DNA of 64,000 bases from Erinaceus europaeus (GCF_950295315.1 NC_080162.1:67989760-68053759); one strand, 5' to 3'. Shown: positions 10,861 to 21,900, counted from the first letter of the stretch. Notes: generated from the letters alone by a model not told the origin. Numbers and translations are program-made.

Positions 10861-12189
10861 ATGACTGTCATGTCTACACCCTCTTTTAAGAACAAAAGAT
10901 CTTGTCCAATTCTATAGAATTTGTTTTTTTCTTATTTGTTTTTAAATAGATCTAGGAATAATTTTCACATGTTAACTTTTAAATGTTTATTTCTCACTCA
11001 TAGAAAGTTTGCTACATGACCAGCCAGGCTCTTTACATCTTGTGTGTCTCTCTTTTTTGGGGGTCTTGGAGTCTTCATTGTGTAAGCATCATGTGGAAAG
11101 AAAAGACAATAGGAAAGATACCAGTCAGTGAACCACTTCATTTAGAGGTGATACACATCATCTTTTGTTTATATATCACTGAGAAATCTTAGCCACATGG
11201 ACTTCCCAGTCCTAAAGCAGCCGTTCTCCAAATGTATGCCTCTGGGTGACAACATCCATGCCTCTCAGAGGAATTTATGTTTTGTATTATATGACTCCTC
11301 ACCAGCCAGGGATGGTTGAGCCAGAGCTATTAATATGCATTATCACAGATGACCACCGGTCCTAGAAGTGGCCCACTGCAAAAATATAGGTCTCAAGTGA
11401 CAAAGGACTTTGAGCTGAGTCAAACTGGTGCCACTTTTGAGGACTTGAACTGCCAGATATGGAAATCAGAATTTTGGGTAGAAAAGCAGACAAGCAAAAA
11501 TAAATAGTACCATTCATGGCAGAGCAAAGGGGGAGATATCAACAGAGTCTTGCTGACAATCCGTTTTTCCAGTTCTGGCATTTATTAGACCTTGCTATTG
11601 TTGAAGTCAGGCAGTTAGAAAAGAACAGAGCCAAGATTCAAACTCAGCTCTTCCTGGCTCAACAACATGATTTTTTTTTTTAAGCTACTTTCCTACTTGA
11701 TGTTTTGGGCATAATTGTGTTTTTGGTAAATTGATTCATTGTTCTCAATTTCCATGCTCTCCTGTTTGAGAATTACGTATTTATACCCCTTGCTATATAA
11801 CTTTGCAGTTAATCCCTTAGAGGTAGAGAAGTTTTTTTTATCCATTAATGATGGAGGTGGTCTAGTGGCCAACCATGTTTAGCCAATGAAATGGTCATTG
11901 AATTGACTATGTGCCAGTGTCCAGTAAATAGTGTTTCTCTCATCCCCTTCTACTCTTATGATCACAGTAAGAAAAGCGCTGCAAAAACAGCAACAGTGTC
12001 ATAAGCCTGAGCCACAGAATGGGACAATTGGAGTTGATCTGCACCCCACCCATAGCCTAAACACACACTGTTCAACCCTCCCAACTGCCCTGTGGATCCT
12101 TGACTATGATACACAAATGCTGTTGTCCCCACCCTCAGATTTGGGTTCGATTGTTATGCAGACCTATTGTGACAAAGGCTCATAGCTCT
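10861..12189. other. Unique DNA, possible old transposon debris
   Basis: 11205-11395 begins CAGCCGTTCTCCAAATGTATG, slightly like the terminus of MER5-type hAT elements, but the rest does not match well. 11590-11660 has a patch like antisense MIR (AGATTCAAACTCAGCTCTT). An 84-codon frame (11931-12185) has no family signature. Confidence 0.35.
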
Positions 12190-12360
12190 GAAAGTACTAT
12201 ATCTCTACAGACCTACACTTTTTAAGCACCTATTGTGAATGTTAAATATAGTGTATTATTAGTTTTGAATCATGTAAATAAATCCCTGCAATCACTCAGG
12301 GTAGCCTGTTACATCTATGGGTAAAGAAACTGAGGTTCTTATTGCGTGTAAAGAGAAGTT
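12190..12360 (-). repeat. MIR fragment, antisense
   Basis: TTTAAGCACCTATTGTGAAT, AATAAATCCCTGCAATCACTC and GGGTAAAGAAACTGAGGTTC occur in the order expected for antisense MIR. Confidence 0.55.
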
Positions 12361-12594
12361 ATTATGTTTAACACGTAATAAACAACTTGGGCAAGGAGAT
12401 AGCTTAGCTGCAGGGCATAGAACTTGCATAAATTAGTTGTCTGACACTAAATATGCCAGAGCTGAGTTTTTAATGCTCTAGTATTTAATTCTCTTTCTCT
12501 CACATATAAATTGATAAATGAATCATTAGAAAAACCTGTGATTCATTTTTTTAAAGATTAATAACCACATTTATTTACATCAAAACTTGTATTT

Positions 12595-12880
12595 TGTCTC
12601 CAGGGTTATTTCTGGGGCTCAGTGCCTAGAGGCAATTTTCCTCATTTTTTGTTGCCCTTGCTGTTGTTACTGTTATTGTTGTTGCTGTTGGATAAGACAG
12701 AGAGAAATCGAGTGTGGAGAGGAAGACTGCAAGGAGGAGAGATAGACACCTGCAGACCTGCTTCACCTCCTGTGAAGTGACCCCCCTGCAGGTGGGGAGC
12801 CAGGGGCTCAAACAGATCCTTACCCTGTCCTTGTTCTTTGAGCCATATGCACTTAACCTACTGTCCTACCACCCAGCCCC
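12595..12880 (-). mobile_element. SINE-A, long 3' version
   Basis: Minus-strand copy carrying the 3' extension: CTCCAGGGTTATTTCTGGGG to about 12645, then the usual TTGCCCTTG tail, CT-rich part, CACCTGCAGG body and head at 12880. The box-B region has lost bases (CTCAAACAGATCC), so internal Pol III promotion is probably weak. Confidence 0.88.
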
Positions 12881-12929
12881 TGCACATCTAAAATATTAAG
12901 GCTTGTCCCAGGGGCTTTTTATCAGTTCA

Positions 12930-13242
12930 CACATTCATGGGTTATGTACAAAAAAAAGGAGATATATCATTTCTGTCTTTAAAAAAATATAGCAGACATC
13001 AAACTCAGAAACATACATATAGACTCTATCACTGAGCCACCTCCTACCTGACCCATGATTTTGTAAAATCTTGTGTTTTTTTTCTTCTTATAAGAGAGTG
13101 AGATTAAGGAGAGACAGAGAGTACAGAGCACCACTGTGCCATCTCATTTTGTATTTGTTGCTCTCTTGTGGTACAGGAGACTAAACTCAAAACCTCATGC
13201 CTGTATGACAAGTGTTTTATCACATCCATATCTCCTGCTTAT
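12930..13242 (-). repeat. Decayed SINE-E/D fragments
   Basis: Two antisense fragments end in CTGAGCCACCTCCTA (about 13033-13050) and CATCCATATCTCCTGCT (about 13225-13242), which read as degraded SINE heads on the minus strand. GAGAGACAGAGAGTACAGAG (about 13109) is the copied CT-rich stretch. The family assignment is loose. Confidence 0.45.
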
Positions 13243-13544
13243 ACCATTTCTCTTTTGATTTAATAGCTAGAGTAGCTCTTGCCTAAATGTTTCTCTCTGA
13301 GTATCATCAGCCATATAACATCTATTTGGGATACACAAAGAGCATAAAACTAGACAGAATGCTTAAAGAGGCAGGCAGGTAAGTTTTGTGTGTATGCATT
13401 AAAAGGACTTGAAATTCCTGAAGCAAATTATAAATGTGTTTTCACAGTTTATATCTTTAGAATACAGACTACCACAGGACAAAAATATTATTGTATAGAT
13501 GAGGGATCCCTAGGATTCTTCCTTCTCTCAAAATATATAATAGG
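13243..13544. other. Unique DNA, nothing recognised
   Basis: No coding or repeat signal recognised. Confidence 0.35.
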
Positions 13545-13745
13545 GGTAAGCAATTGACTCATCAGGTCAAGCACAACATTACCATGGTAAGGATCTGGGT
13601 TTGAGCCCCTGCCACCATATGGGAACTCCCACTGGGGGGGGGGGGGGGGCTTCAGGAGTGGTGGAGCAGTGGAACAGTGCTGCATCATCCTCTCTGTTAA
13701 TCACTTCCTCTCTCTTGCTCTCATTCTCTAGCTAAATGAAGAAAA
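13545..13745 (+). mobile_element. SINE-D with poly-G run
   Basis: Head GGGTAAGCAATTGACTCATC, box-B-like GGGTTTGAGCCCCTGCC, a run of 16 G (13634-13649), GGAGCAGTGGAACAGTGCTG, CT-rich stretch and AAAAAAAAAA tail. The order matches 9770-10005. Confidence 0.65.
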
Positions 13746-14669
13746 AAAAAAGTGGTACTGTTCAAACACAAAATGAGCCCCAGTGATACAGAGAGAATAA
13801 AAATTGAACCAGGAGGGTTTTCAGCAATATCACAGTTGTACAAGGTTCTGGGCTCATTCCTAGGTAGAGAGAGGGAAGGGGTGGGATTAAGAGGGAAGGA
13901 ACCAAGAAAATTAAGAGGTCGCAGATCTCCTTGGTCATTAGAGAATTCCTTAAAACCAGAGATGCCAACTGTAACTTCCCTGAAAGCAAAGGAAATGTCG
14001 AAATTGCAAAACTGTCTCCCTTGGTTGCTTTTTGGGCAGAAACACAAATTTTGTGTTGTACTGTGTAACATTACTCATAGTAGATACAGTATAGTTTCAG
14101 ACACGCTGTGGAAAAATGTGTTAAAGAGAAAATACATATCAGCATAAGTGACTAATTGCTGTTTTCAGACTGAAAGACACATATCTGAATTTATCAGTTC
14201 AGGACTCCCTATGTTTTCCTTTGCCTTTCGCCCCCTTGCCAGGCACCCCTCCAATGTTCTCTTTTCTCCTGTTCTGAATGCATCAGTGTCCTGGAAATTC
14301 TGGCAGCCCTCCTCAGCCAGCTGCTGCCGGTGACCTGGACATTCCCCGCTTTCTACAAGGTCACGGGACAAGCTGTATTCTGGGATTCTTGCAGAGGAAG
14401 TTAGGAAGGGCTTGAGACTGCATGTCCTCACTGTCTTCATGACCTGATGAGTCTGATTGGTGGGCTCTATTTACAGGCAGAGGTTCTGACATTCAGCCCT
14501 GCCATTAAAGTTTTTGAGATGTGAATCAAATATAATCCCTAATTTATAAATTCAGTACTCTACTCAGCTCCTAAACCAACAAAATACCTCATGGAATAAA
14601 CACCACTATTTCTATTTCCTGAAAAAAAGGCTGTAGATAGGAATCTTTTATGAAAGTGCTTAAGTTGAG
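13746..14669. other. Unique DNA with overlapping open frames
   Basis: A 131-codon plus-strand frame (13752-14147) overlaps 116-codon and 75-codon minus-strand frames. None has a recognisable domain, and overlap on both strands argues for chance. GC content is a little above the surroundings. 14165-14440 also has frames on both strands. Confidence 0.35.
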
Positions 14670-14850
14670 TTTTATTTTATTTTAAATACATTTTTTCTGT
14701 TTTATTTTAATGAGAGAAAAACACAGCAGGGGACAGAGATACACTAGAGCATCACTCAGCTCTGGCTTAAACTGGTGGTGGAAACAGCCTGGAACTTCTG
14801 AGCCTCAGTCCTGAAAGTCTTTTCTTTGCATAACCACTATGCTTTCTTTC
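14670..14850 (-). mobile_element. SINE-E
   Basis: Minus-strand SINE-E. The left T/A-rich part is the copied tail; then GAGCATCACTCAGCTCTGGC, the degraded box-B region, and CTTTGCATAACCACTATGC, the copied head. Compare the sense copy at 56563-56720. Confidence 0.7.
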
Positions 14851-15115
14851 CCATCTTAGATTTATGTATTTATCTAAAAATAGAGACAGAGAGGTAGAGA
14901 GGATATAAGAAGCCACAGCACTGACACTTCCTTCACTGTGCTGGGGCAGACTGTAACCTGAGTCAAACACAGGGCAAAGAATCACACTATCCAAATGAGA
15001 TATTTCACTGACTTGATTGAAAAGCATAGCATCACAGTGGCATATGTAAGGCCAGATATTGAACTTAGGACCTCATACTTGAGGGTCCAATGCTTTATCC
15101 AGTGCATTCCTTCTC
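14851..15115 (-). repeat. Decayed SINE fragments
   Basis: GAGACAGAGAGGTAGAGAGG with downstream CTGGGGCAGACTGTAACCTG, and a second piece ending AATGCTTTATCCAGTGCATTC, look like two degraded antisense SINEs. The family is uncertain. Confidence 0.4.
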
Positions 15116-15212
15116 AGGTATCAGGGGGTACTTACACTAAAATGTAATATGTTTAGTACGTTTTTCTTATGTTGTAGAGAAAGAAATCATTGCCTAACAT
15201 GTAGAATGTGCT

Positions 15213-15270
15213 TGTGTGTGTGTGTGTGTGTGTATATATGTATATATATATATTTATATTTATATTATAA
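15213..15270. repeat. (TG)n(TA)n compound microsatellite
   Basis: TG units to about 15232, then TATATATG and a TA/TTTA run. Alternating purine-pyrimidine tracts like this mutate fast in length. Confidence 0.93.
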
Positions 15271-15621
15271 AGATCTCTCTTTCTGTTTTCCTATAACTTT
15301 GATTCTTTGCTCCTAAGGGGGCTATTGTAAGAGTGAGGCTAGTATGACTGTCTATTCCATCTACTCACCCACTCATTCAAAAGTGTGTCTGTAGACACCA
15401 GCAAGTGTGCAATGATTCTTTTCTGACTATACCAATAGTGGGGGCTTGATCATTATTGTCTCTGGTACACATCACCAGAAATATGATGTAATTTCCATGT
15501 GAGAAAGACTGGTGCAAGATTTCTTGTTCCCTGCTTCATCTTTTTGCCTTCTTTCCTTTTGAGGTGCAAGATGAATGAGAGAGAACTTTAGGTCAAATAA
15601 GTAACTTAGTAAAGAAAACAA

Positions 15622-16286
15622 AGAAATATTTATACACCTTTCCCATATTTGGGAGCTATTCTCTTCCCTGATCTAGCTTCTTATCCCTTGTTTCAATCAT
15701 GACATCATCTCCCCAGACAATAACTTGGGTCCACCTGCATATCAGATGTCAGGCTCAGAAAAAAACAAAAAACTAGTATAGTCATGGGCTATTTGGGATA
15801 TAACTAAAACCATCTACAAAACAGAGACACCCAAATCTTCATCTGCAATATTCTAGCCTTTAGGTTCATGATTACTCAACAATTTGTTTGGCTTTATATG
15901 TTAACTCTTTTCTCAGCCACCAGGCTGTAGATGCTACCATGATCAACTAGACTTCCCTGGGCAGACTACCCCACCAATGTGTCTGAAAGACCCTCACTTC
16001 CCCAGAGCCCTGCCCCACTAGGGAAAGAGAGAGACAGGCTGGGAATATGGATCAACCTGTCAACACCCATATTCAGCGGGGAAGCAATTAAAGAAGCAGG
16101 ACCTTCCACCTTCTGCACCCCATAATGACCCTGGGTCCATACTCCCAGAGAGATAAAGAATAGGAAAGCTATCAGGGAAGGGGATGGGATAGGGAGTTCT
16201 GCTGGTGGGAACTGTATGGAGTTGTATCCCTCTTATCCTATGTATTTATCAGTGTTTCCTTTTTATAAATTAAAAAAAAAAGGAAT
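15622..16286 (+). mobile_element. LINE-1 3' end, type B 3'UTR
   Basis: A 5'-truncated L1 copy containing only 3'UTR. It starts in the type B part (TTTCCCATATTTGGGAGC) and continues through the shared terminal module (about 15838 on: CAACAATTTGTTTGGC, TTCAGCGGGGAAGCAATTA, GGAGTTCTGCTGGTGGGAAC) to an A tail near 16272-16282. It aligns by eye with 29030-30068, 18750-19490 and the antisense 38455-39640. Confidence 0.85.
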
Positions 16287-16359
16287 AAAAGAGAAATAAG
16301 TAAGTAAATAGGGAAACAGTAAGAGGAGATTTAAGTTTTTTGTCAAAAAGAAACTATCT

Positions 16360-16445
16360 TTGAGGTCCTGTGCTTAATCTCCAATACCACATTAAGCCAC
16401 AGCTGAGTAGTGCTCCTCTCCCCCCCCCAACCCCATTAGAAAATA
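16360..16445 (+). repeat. SINE-E fragment
   Basis: ATCTCCAATACCACATTAAG and CCACAGCTGAGTAGTGCTCC match the middle of SINE-E in sense orientation. The head and tail are lost. Confidence 0.5.
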
Positions 16446-17049
16446 ATAGTTTTTTTTAAGACACTCTCAACTTCTGGACTAGCCTCAAACCTAGTGAGGT
16501 TTGCTCATCACTAGTGATCACATAACATATGTTCCCAAGGTAGGGGAGGGGCTGCAAGAGGCTATTAAAATACCACAGCTCTGGTGCTCTATTGGAGAGC
16601 AACTTTCTGAAGCATGGTCCCTGTTAGGTTTCCTTGAGAGCCACAGAGAAGGGAAATGGCGGAAGTTGGCTTTTGCAAGGTAAAGCATTGGGCAAAGTAG
16701 CTAGGAAGATTTCTCTCCCCAGCTCAGGGTTGGACCTGACTTCTTTTTCCTTGTATATTTTAAACACAGTGATGGGCCAGCTTGTTAAGTGTGCTGGCTG
16801 GCTCACTGGGTGACTGGCAAACAGCCGTGAGTGAAAACTAAACCATTTGCGGGTTAAGAGGTGCCCAAAAGAGCCAGAACCAGTCTTTTGTGATGTCTTC
16901 AATCAAACAGTTATTTTGCATGATGTTAGTGATTCTGTTTCCTTCTAGAGAGAGGAAGGACTTTAATAGTGGAAATCTATACTGTCCTGGGGCAACCTAA
17001 TCACTGTGGCAAAAGATAATCCTAACTTGACCATATCCTATGGGTTACA
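16446..17049. other. Unique DNA, nothing recognised
   Basis: A 92-codon minus-strand frame (16624-16902) and a 60-codon plus-strand frame overlap. Neither shows a domain. Confidence 0.35.
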
Positions 17050-17470
17050 CATGGTAGGACTCAGTAAAAGTTCATTTTACTCAATCTTATTGAAGTGTAA
17101 TTTAAAACAATTAAATTACCCATTTTAAATGCATAGTTCAAAGAATTTTGACAAATATATGTACCCATGTAACCATGACTGAAATCAAGACAGGACATTT
17201 CCATCACCCTAAAATGTTCCCTCATGCCCCTTTTCAGTTAGTAATGCCTTCCAATGCTAGGAAACTGTGGATCTGTTTCCTGTCACTATAAGTTAGTTTT
17301 GTCTTTTCTAGAATGTCATAAAAATAGACTCATGTATTATTTTGCATTTGTGTCTCTTACTTAGGACACTGTATTTGAATTGATTAATGTAATTATTATC
17401 TGAATATCACTTTTTGCTGGATAGTATTTCAGTATATGAACATGCTACAAAGAATTGATTTACCTGAAGC
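17050..17470 (-). repeat. Old LINE-1 3' end, antisense
   Basis: The order of motifs fits an antisense ancient mammalian L1 3' end: TTACCCATTTTAAATGCATAG, ATGTACCCATGTAACCATG, CATCACCCTAAAATGTTCCC, then GCTGGATAGTATTTCAG near 17418. It is well diverged and no tail is preserved. Confidence 0.6.
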
Positions 17471-17976
17471 TAGATATTTGTTGTTAATGGAAATAAGATA
17501 TAGCTTTACAAGAAGTAAAGAACATAGAGAAAACAGAGGAGAGGCTAAGACTAAGAAATACGGACAAAGGACTTAAACTGGCACTTCACAAACACAGTAT
17601 CAAAATAGTCAACATCTGAAACTTAAAACTAAAATGAGATACCAACATCATACACTTACCAGAATTATAGAAAGGAAAAACACTGACTGTATCTAATGTT
17701 GGCAAGGATATAGAACAAAACATGCATAGCGTGCATAGAGTAGTAGAAGTTAATAATGCCATTTTTGAAAACTGTTTGGCAGTATGCTATAAAACATAAT
17801 ATATGCAAAACTGTAATCTAACTATTCCACTCCTTGGTTTATATCTAATAGAAACACACTAGAAAGTTCATACCAGCAGCACCACAAACTGAAAATTATG
17901 TAAGTACCCATCAAAAAGTATTATGGACAAATGAATTGCAGTTAATTTACTTCATAGACTGCTACACAGAAATGAT

Positions 17977-18001
17977 AATATATATATATATATATATATA
18001 T
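17977..18001. repeat. (TA)n microsatellite, left
   Basis: About 12 TA units immediately before CAATAAAAATATAG. The inverted copy at 20570-20590 has only a short TATATATA here, so the run expanded after duplication or shrank in the other arm. Confidence 0.9.
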
Positions 18002-18017
18002 CAATAAAAATATAGAA

Positions 18018-18364
18018 ACTGGGGGGTCGGGCAGTAGCGCAGTGGGTTAAGCACACATGGCACAAAGCACAAGGACCAATGTAAGGGTCTCAGTTCAAGC
18101 CCCTGACTCCCCACCTGCAGGGGAGTCATTTCACAGGCAGTGAAGCAGGTCTGCAGGTGTCTATCCTTCTCTCCCGCTCTCTGTCTGCCCTCCTCTCTCA
18201 ATTTCTCCCTATCCTATGCAACAAAAACAATAGCAGTGACAATAACAGTAGCAACAACAACAAGGGTAGCAACAAAATGGGAAAAAATGTCCTCCAGGAG
18301 CAGTGAATTTGTAGTGTAGGCACTGAGCCCCAGAAATAACCCTGGATGCATTAAAAAAACAGTA
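18018..18364 (+). mobile_element. SINE-A, long 3' version
   Basis: Sense copy with head GGGGGGTCGGGCAGTAGCGC, box-B-like GTTCAAGCCCC, CACCTGCAGGGGAGTC body and the long extension ending AATAACCCTGGATGC before the A tail. It lies inside the left arm of the inverted duplication. The right arm has no insertion at the equivalent point. No clean target-site duplication is visible. Confidence 0.9.
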
Positions 18365-18371
18365 ATATATG

Positions 18372-18376
<5 letters not shown>

Positions 18377-18414
<38 letters not shown>
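18377..18414. repeat. (TA)n microsatellite, right
   Basis: About 19 TA units between the SINE-A tail and CTTTGTAAATAC. It probably grew from the SINE tail or from target DNA. Confidence 0.93.
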
Positions 18415-18416
<2 letters not shown>

Positions 18417-18749
18417 TTTGTAAATACTATGTTGAGAAAAATGTTAATATGAAAGAATATCTACCATAAGATACATTTATATACATTCCTAAAAAAAGTC
18501 ATCTATAGTGTAATAAGTGAGGCTGGAAATACTAAATGGTCTGGAGATTCAGGTATGTTTACTCACCAACATATACAACTACAATCTGTTAACTTTTCCA
18601 TAAAATATTAGTATGTAATGAAGAATATAAAAAATACATTTTTATAGTCTCAGTCCCCCACCCTACATCATCTATACCCCACAGGAAATGAGAAATGGTT
18701 GACTAACATTTTGCTAATTGTGGTCCACAGAATGGGGTTATGGGACATG

Positions 18750-19490
18750 AGCAGGCACCTGTTCCTAGCATGACCACAGAATATGAACTCAGACCTGCAG
18801 TGATGTGGAGGTTGTACAGGCTCCTGTGCTGAATATTGGCCTCAGATCAAATCGATGGGATTTACAGTTAATAAAATTTGTATACTTTTCCCATAATTAG
18901 GAGCTGCTCTCTTCCCTGATCTAGTTTTCTAGTCCAATTTCAACTCTGACACCATCTCCCCATACAGCTCCTTTGGCCCACCTGCATGTTAGCTGTCAGA
19001 CTCAGGCAAAAATTAGTAAAGTCATGGGCCTCTTGGAGTATGCCTAAAATAGACCTACTAGCTTTTCTCAAAATGGAGACCCTCAAAACTCATCGGCTAT
19101 AGTCTTACCTTTAGATTCCTTATTATTAAGCATTTTTTTTCTGCTTTATATCTTAATGCTTTTTCAGCCACCAAGTTGCAGATGCTACCATGACACCAAC
19201 CTTCACTGGACAGATGACCTCACCAATGTACTTTGCCCAACTAGGAAAAGATAGAAACAGGCTGGGAGCATGGGTCAACCTGCCAAAGCCTATGACCAGT
19301 GGAGAAGCAATTACAGAAGCCAGACCTTCTTCCTTCTGCACCCCATAATGATGCTCGGTACTTGCTCCCAGAGGGATAAATAACAGGAAAGCTTTCAATT
19401 GAGGGGATGGGATATGAAACTCTGGTGGTGGGAATTGTGTGGAATTGTACCCCTCTTATCCTAAGGTCTTGTTGATCATTATTAAATCAA
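18750..19490 (+). mobile_element. LINE-1 3' end, type B 3'UTR
   Basis: 5'-truncated copy with GACCACAGAATATGAACTCAG, ATCAAATCGATGGGATTTAC and the shared terminal module from about 19085, ending near AATAATTAATTAATT. A short internal deletion removes the sequence around 'GAGCCCTGCCCC' (CTTTGCCCAACTAGG at about 19224). More diverged than 29030-30068. Confidence 0.82.
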
Positions 19491-19600
19491 TAATAATTAA
19501 TTAATTAATTTCAAGATTGAGCCATGCCACATAAAACATCAATACCTACTTGTAAATGGTGATCTCTGTAAAACATAAATGATCGTAAAGATTGGCATGA

Positions 19601-19920
19601 GGGGAGTCGGGCTGTAGCGCAGCGGGTTAAGCGCAGGTGGCGCAAAGCACAAGGACCGGCATAAGGATCCCGGTTCAAACCCCGGCTCCCCACCTGCAGG
19701 GGAGTCGCTTCACAGGCGGTGAAGCAGGTCTGCAGGTGTCTATCTTTCTCTCCCCCTCTCTGTCTTCCCCTCCTCTCTCCATTTCTCTCTGTCCTATCCA
19801 ACAATGACAACAACAATAATAACTACAACAATAAAACAACAAGGGCAACAAAAGGGAATAAATAAATTAAATAAATATTAAAAAAAATTAAAAAAAAACC
19901 TTTTAAATAAAAAAAGAAAA
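19601..19920 (+). mobile_element. SINE-A, young subfamily
   Basis: A near-pristine copy with intact A box (TAGCGCAGCGGG) and box-B region GGTTCAAACCCC. The duplications are AAAGATTGGCATGA (19587-19600) and AAAGAATTGGCATGA (19921-19935). It shares GGGCTGTAGC and AACCCCGGC with the copy at 33014-33297, which sets the two apart from the other A copies. The tail is a long A/T-rich run (19855-19920). Confidence 0.95.
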
Positions 19921-19935
19921 AAAGAATTGGCATGA

Positions 19936-20399
19936 ATCTTTAGTGTCATTTTAGCATCATGAAAAAGGAGCCTTGGCAAGCTGAATCATGATCAGCTCAA
20001 GATCTCTGTTAATCCTCACACCACTGGTTGTTTGTTTGGTTCTGGTTGGCTTCTTGTTTCTTTGTTCTTGGTTTTGTTCCTTTTCATTGTTAACTAAGGG
20101 GTTGGGGGGGTGGGGAGACACAAAGGTATGTTTACAATCAAGTTGTGAAGTCAAATGGAGTATATTATGCAGGGTGACACAAAGAAACCACTCCTCAAAT
20201 TACTCTGCCAATATTGTCTGAAATAGTAATACTTAGATGAATACATTTCATATAAAGCTTTTCAACTGTAAATGAACTGCGATGGTTTACTTCTTAAACA
20301 ATAACCAGTTATATCCAAATGACACTCACACTTCTTAATGAATGCTGCCTGATTTTACCTGGTCTTTGAGGTAAGACAATGGCTGTTATATAAACTATG
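19936..20399. other. Unique DNA
   Basis: A 77-codon frame (19988-20221) and an opposite-strand frame are present without a domain. GGGGTTGGGGGGGTGGGG at 20098-20115 is a short G-rich run. Confidence 0.35.
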
Positions 20400-20620
20400 T
20401 TTGTATATGTTGATGAGTAAACACATCTGAATTACCAGAACTTTTAGTATTTCCAGCCCCACTTATTACACTATAGGTGATTTTTAAGAATGTATATAAA
20501 TGTATCATATGGTAGATATTCTTTCATATTAACATTTTATTCAACATAGTGTGTACAAAGTTTCTGTATTTTTATTGTTATATATACATTGTCATTTCTT
20601 TGTAGAAGTCTATGAAATAA
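20400..20620 (-). repeat. Inverted copy of old L1 segment (right arm)
   Basis: Its reverse complement matches 17945-18017 plus 18415-18595 almost continuously, e.g. ATGTTAATATGAAAGAATAT and TATAGTGTAATAAGTG. By-eye identity is high (roughly seven in eight bases) over about 220 bp. Resemblance stops abruptly at both ends. It has no SINE at the position where the left arm carries one. Confidence 0.85.
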
Positions 20621-21009
20621 ATACCGAGGGCCTCAATGAGTGTAATACAAATAGACAATAGCATTGTTCCCTGTTTTTTTTAATATATACAAGACATTTT
20701 GAAATATTTCAAAGGGAACACTGCAGTTAAAAATGAAGACTATGAACCTCTGATTCTTAAATAGCTAAAGGATGTCTCAGTTTTTATCTTTGTGTTGCAT
20801 CTACTCCTGGAAATAGCTGTGGTTCAGTGACAAGACACTTCAGGCTGGTGAATTTGAACTCTAGATCTTTTCACTTAGAATTTTATGAACTTAGGTTTAA
20901 TCCTAACATTCTCACCAGTCTCATTTCCTCATGAGCCAATGATGAAAGCTGTGGTATTTAGATGAGATAAGCTGTGGGTCTGGGTTAGTGTTTTCTGAAA
21001 TGTTAAAAA
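20621..21009. other. Unique DNA, nothing recognised
   Basis: No gene or named repeat. Confidence 0.35.
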
Positions 21010-21128
21010 GTGGCTGAAGAATAGGTAGAGAGCAGGACTTGCATGATGTGAGGTCTTGGGTTTGATCCCAAGGGCTCCATATGCTAGAGTTCTCCGGTTT
21101 TTCATAAAATAATTAAATTGTAATAAAA
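21010..21128 (+). repeat. SINE-C/E-like fragment
   Basis: TGGCTGAAGAATAGGTAGAG reads as a degraded tRNA-like head and TGGGTTTGATCCCAAGGGC as a B-box region, with an AATAAAATAC tail. Confidence 0.5.
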
Positions 21129-21134
21129 TACAAG

Positions 21135-21350
21135 GTACTAGACTAGTGTTCTCATAGTTAACCTCTGGATCAGCAGTATCATTATTATTTGATCATGATC
21201 ATTTGGAATTTGTTAGAAATGTAATTTCTCAGCACCCTCCTAGATCAACTGAATTGGAAAATAAGGCCAGAGGATCAAAGAATCTGTATTTTCAGCAAGC
21301 CCTCCAGCTGATTCTGACACTGGATCAAGTTTGAGAATAATTGAAATACT
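21135..21350 (+). repeat. MER5-type hAT (Charlie) non-autonomous DNA transposon
   Basis: Motifs in order match MER5A: GTGTTCTCATAGTTAACCTC, GATCAGCAGTATC, TTTGTTAGAAATGTAATTTC, CAACTGAATTGG, AGCAAGCCCTCCAGCTGATT and TCAAGTTTGAGAATAATTG. The two ends are imperfect inverted repeats. This is an ancient eutherian fossil. Confidence 0.75.
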
Positions 21351-21884
21351 CAGACAAATGACTGCATTTAATTAGAAAATTTACCTCCTAAGGTCTTGCC
21401 TTAGACCTTAACTAGGATACTATCCTTGTCGAGTGATATGGGAGGAAAACTTCTGGCTTCTTTTTCTGACTCCTGCAGAATTCCTCCATAGAGGATATGA
21501 CTGGTAAGATAGGGCAGTTAGTTCTCCATGTGATCTGTCCTGGCTCTCTGTTTCTGGCAGTTCCCTGCTCACAGCTACTTGGTGAATTTATTTTGTTTCC
21601 TTAGAGCAAACACATCAGCTACATGCAGATCAGATGGGACTGGCCTTTGAAAGTCAGGCCTGAAATTTGGGGGCTCCTCCCTGGCAGGCAGTGATCACCG
21701 TTGCATTTCCCCAGGTGGTGTCTGCTCCATGAACCCAGGCCTTCCTGCAACAAAATGCTAACAGAGGAAGCAAAGAAGTAGGCAACCCTCCATTGCCCTT
21801 AGGCTCAAACCATTTCTTCCCTAGACACAAAATGCCAAACATGTTCATCTGTATATCGAAATGCATATATTAGGCTTGAATTCT
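21351..21884. other. Unique DNA, nothing recognised
   Basis: A 70-codon minus-strand frame (21654-21866) lacks any recognisable domain. Confidence 0.35.
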
Positions 21885-21900
21885 TGTCACTTAAATTCTT

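Larger units (their letters stand above)
17480..18600 (+). repeat. Old LINE-1 ORF2 3' part, split by SINE-A
   Basis: GGACAAAGGACTTAAACTGGC, TGTTGGCAAGGATATAGAAC, AAAACTGTTTGGCAG and CTATTCCACTCCTTGG follow the order of the C-terminal ORF2 region in old L1 elements. It is non-coding now. The part 17945-18600 (minus the SINE) is duplicated in inverted orientation at 20400-20620. Confidence 0.55.

Noticed and set aside
11205..11395. MER5-like or other hAT element
   Set aside because: Only the first ~20 bases resemble a hAT terminus. The central part and the far end do not match.
13752..14147. 131-codon open frame, the longest outside recognised repeats
   Set aside because: Frames of similar length lie on the opposite strand, there is no domain, no splice or promoter signal, and codon choice is unremarkable. 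Most likely chance.
19602..19690. tRNA gene
   Set aside because: A and B boxes are clear, but the sequence between them does not fold into anticodon and acceptor arms of a functional tRNA, and the same head is attached to SINE bodies throughout the window.
19511..19816. Open frame repeating 'ERNGERRGRQRGGEKDRHLQ' here and at 33083, 27398, 22k and 54.7k
   Set aside because: This is the antisense reading of the SINE-A CT-rich and body region, so it appears wherever that SINE is. It reflects repeat consensus, not a gene family.
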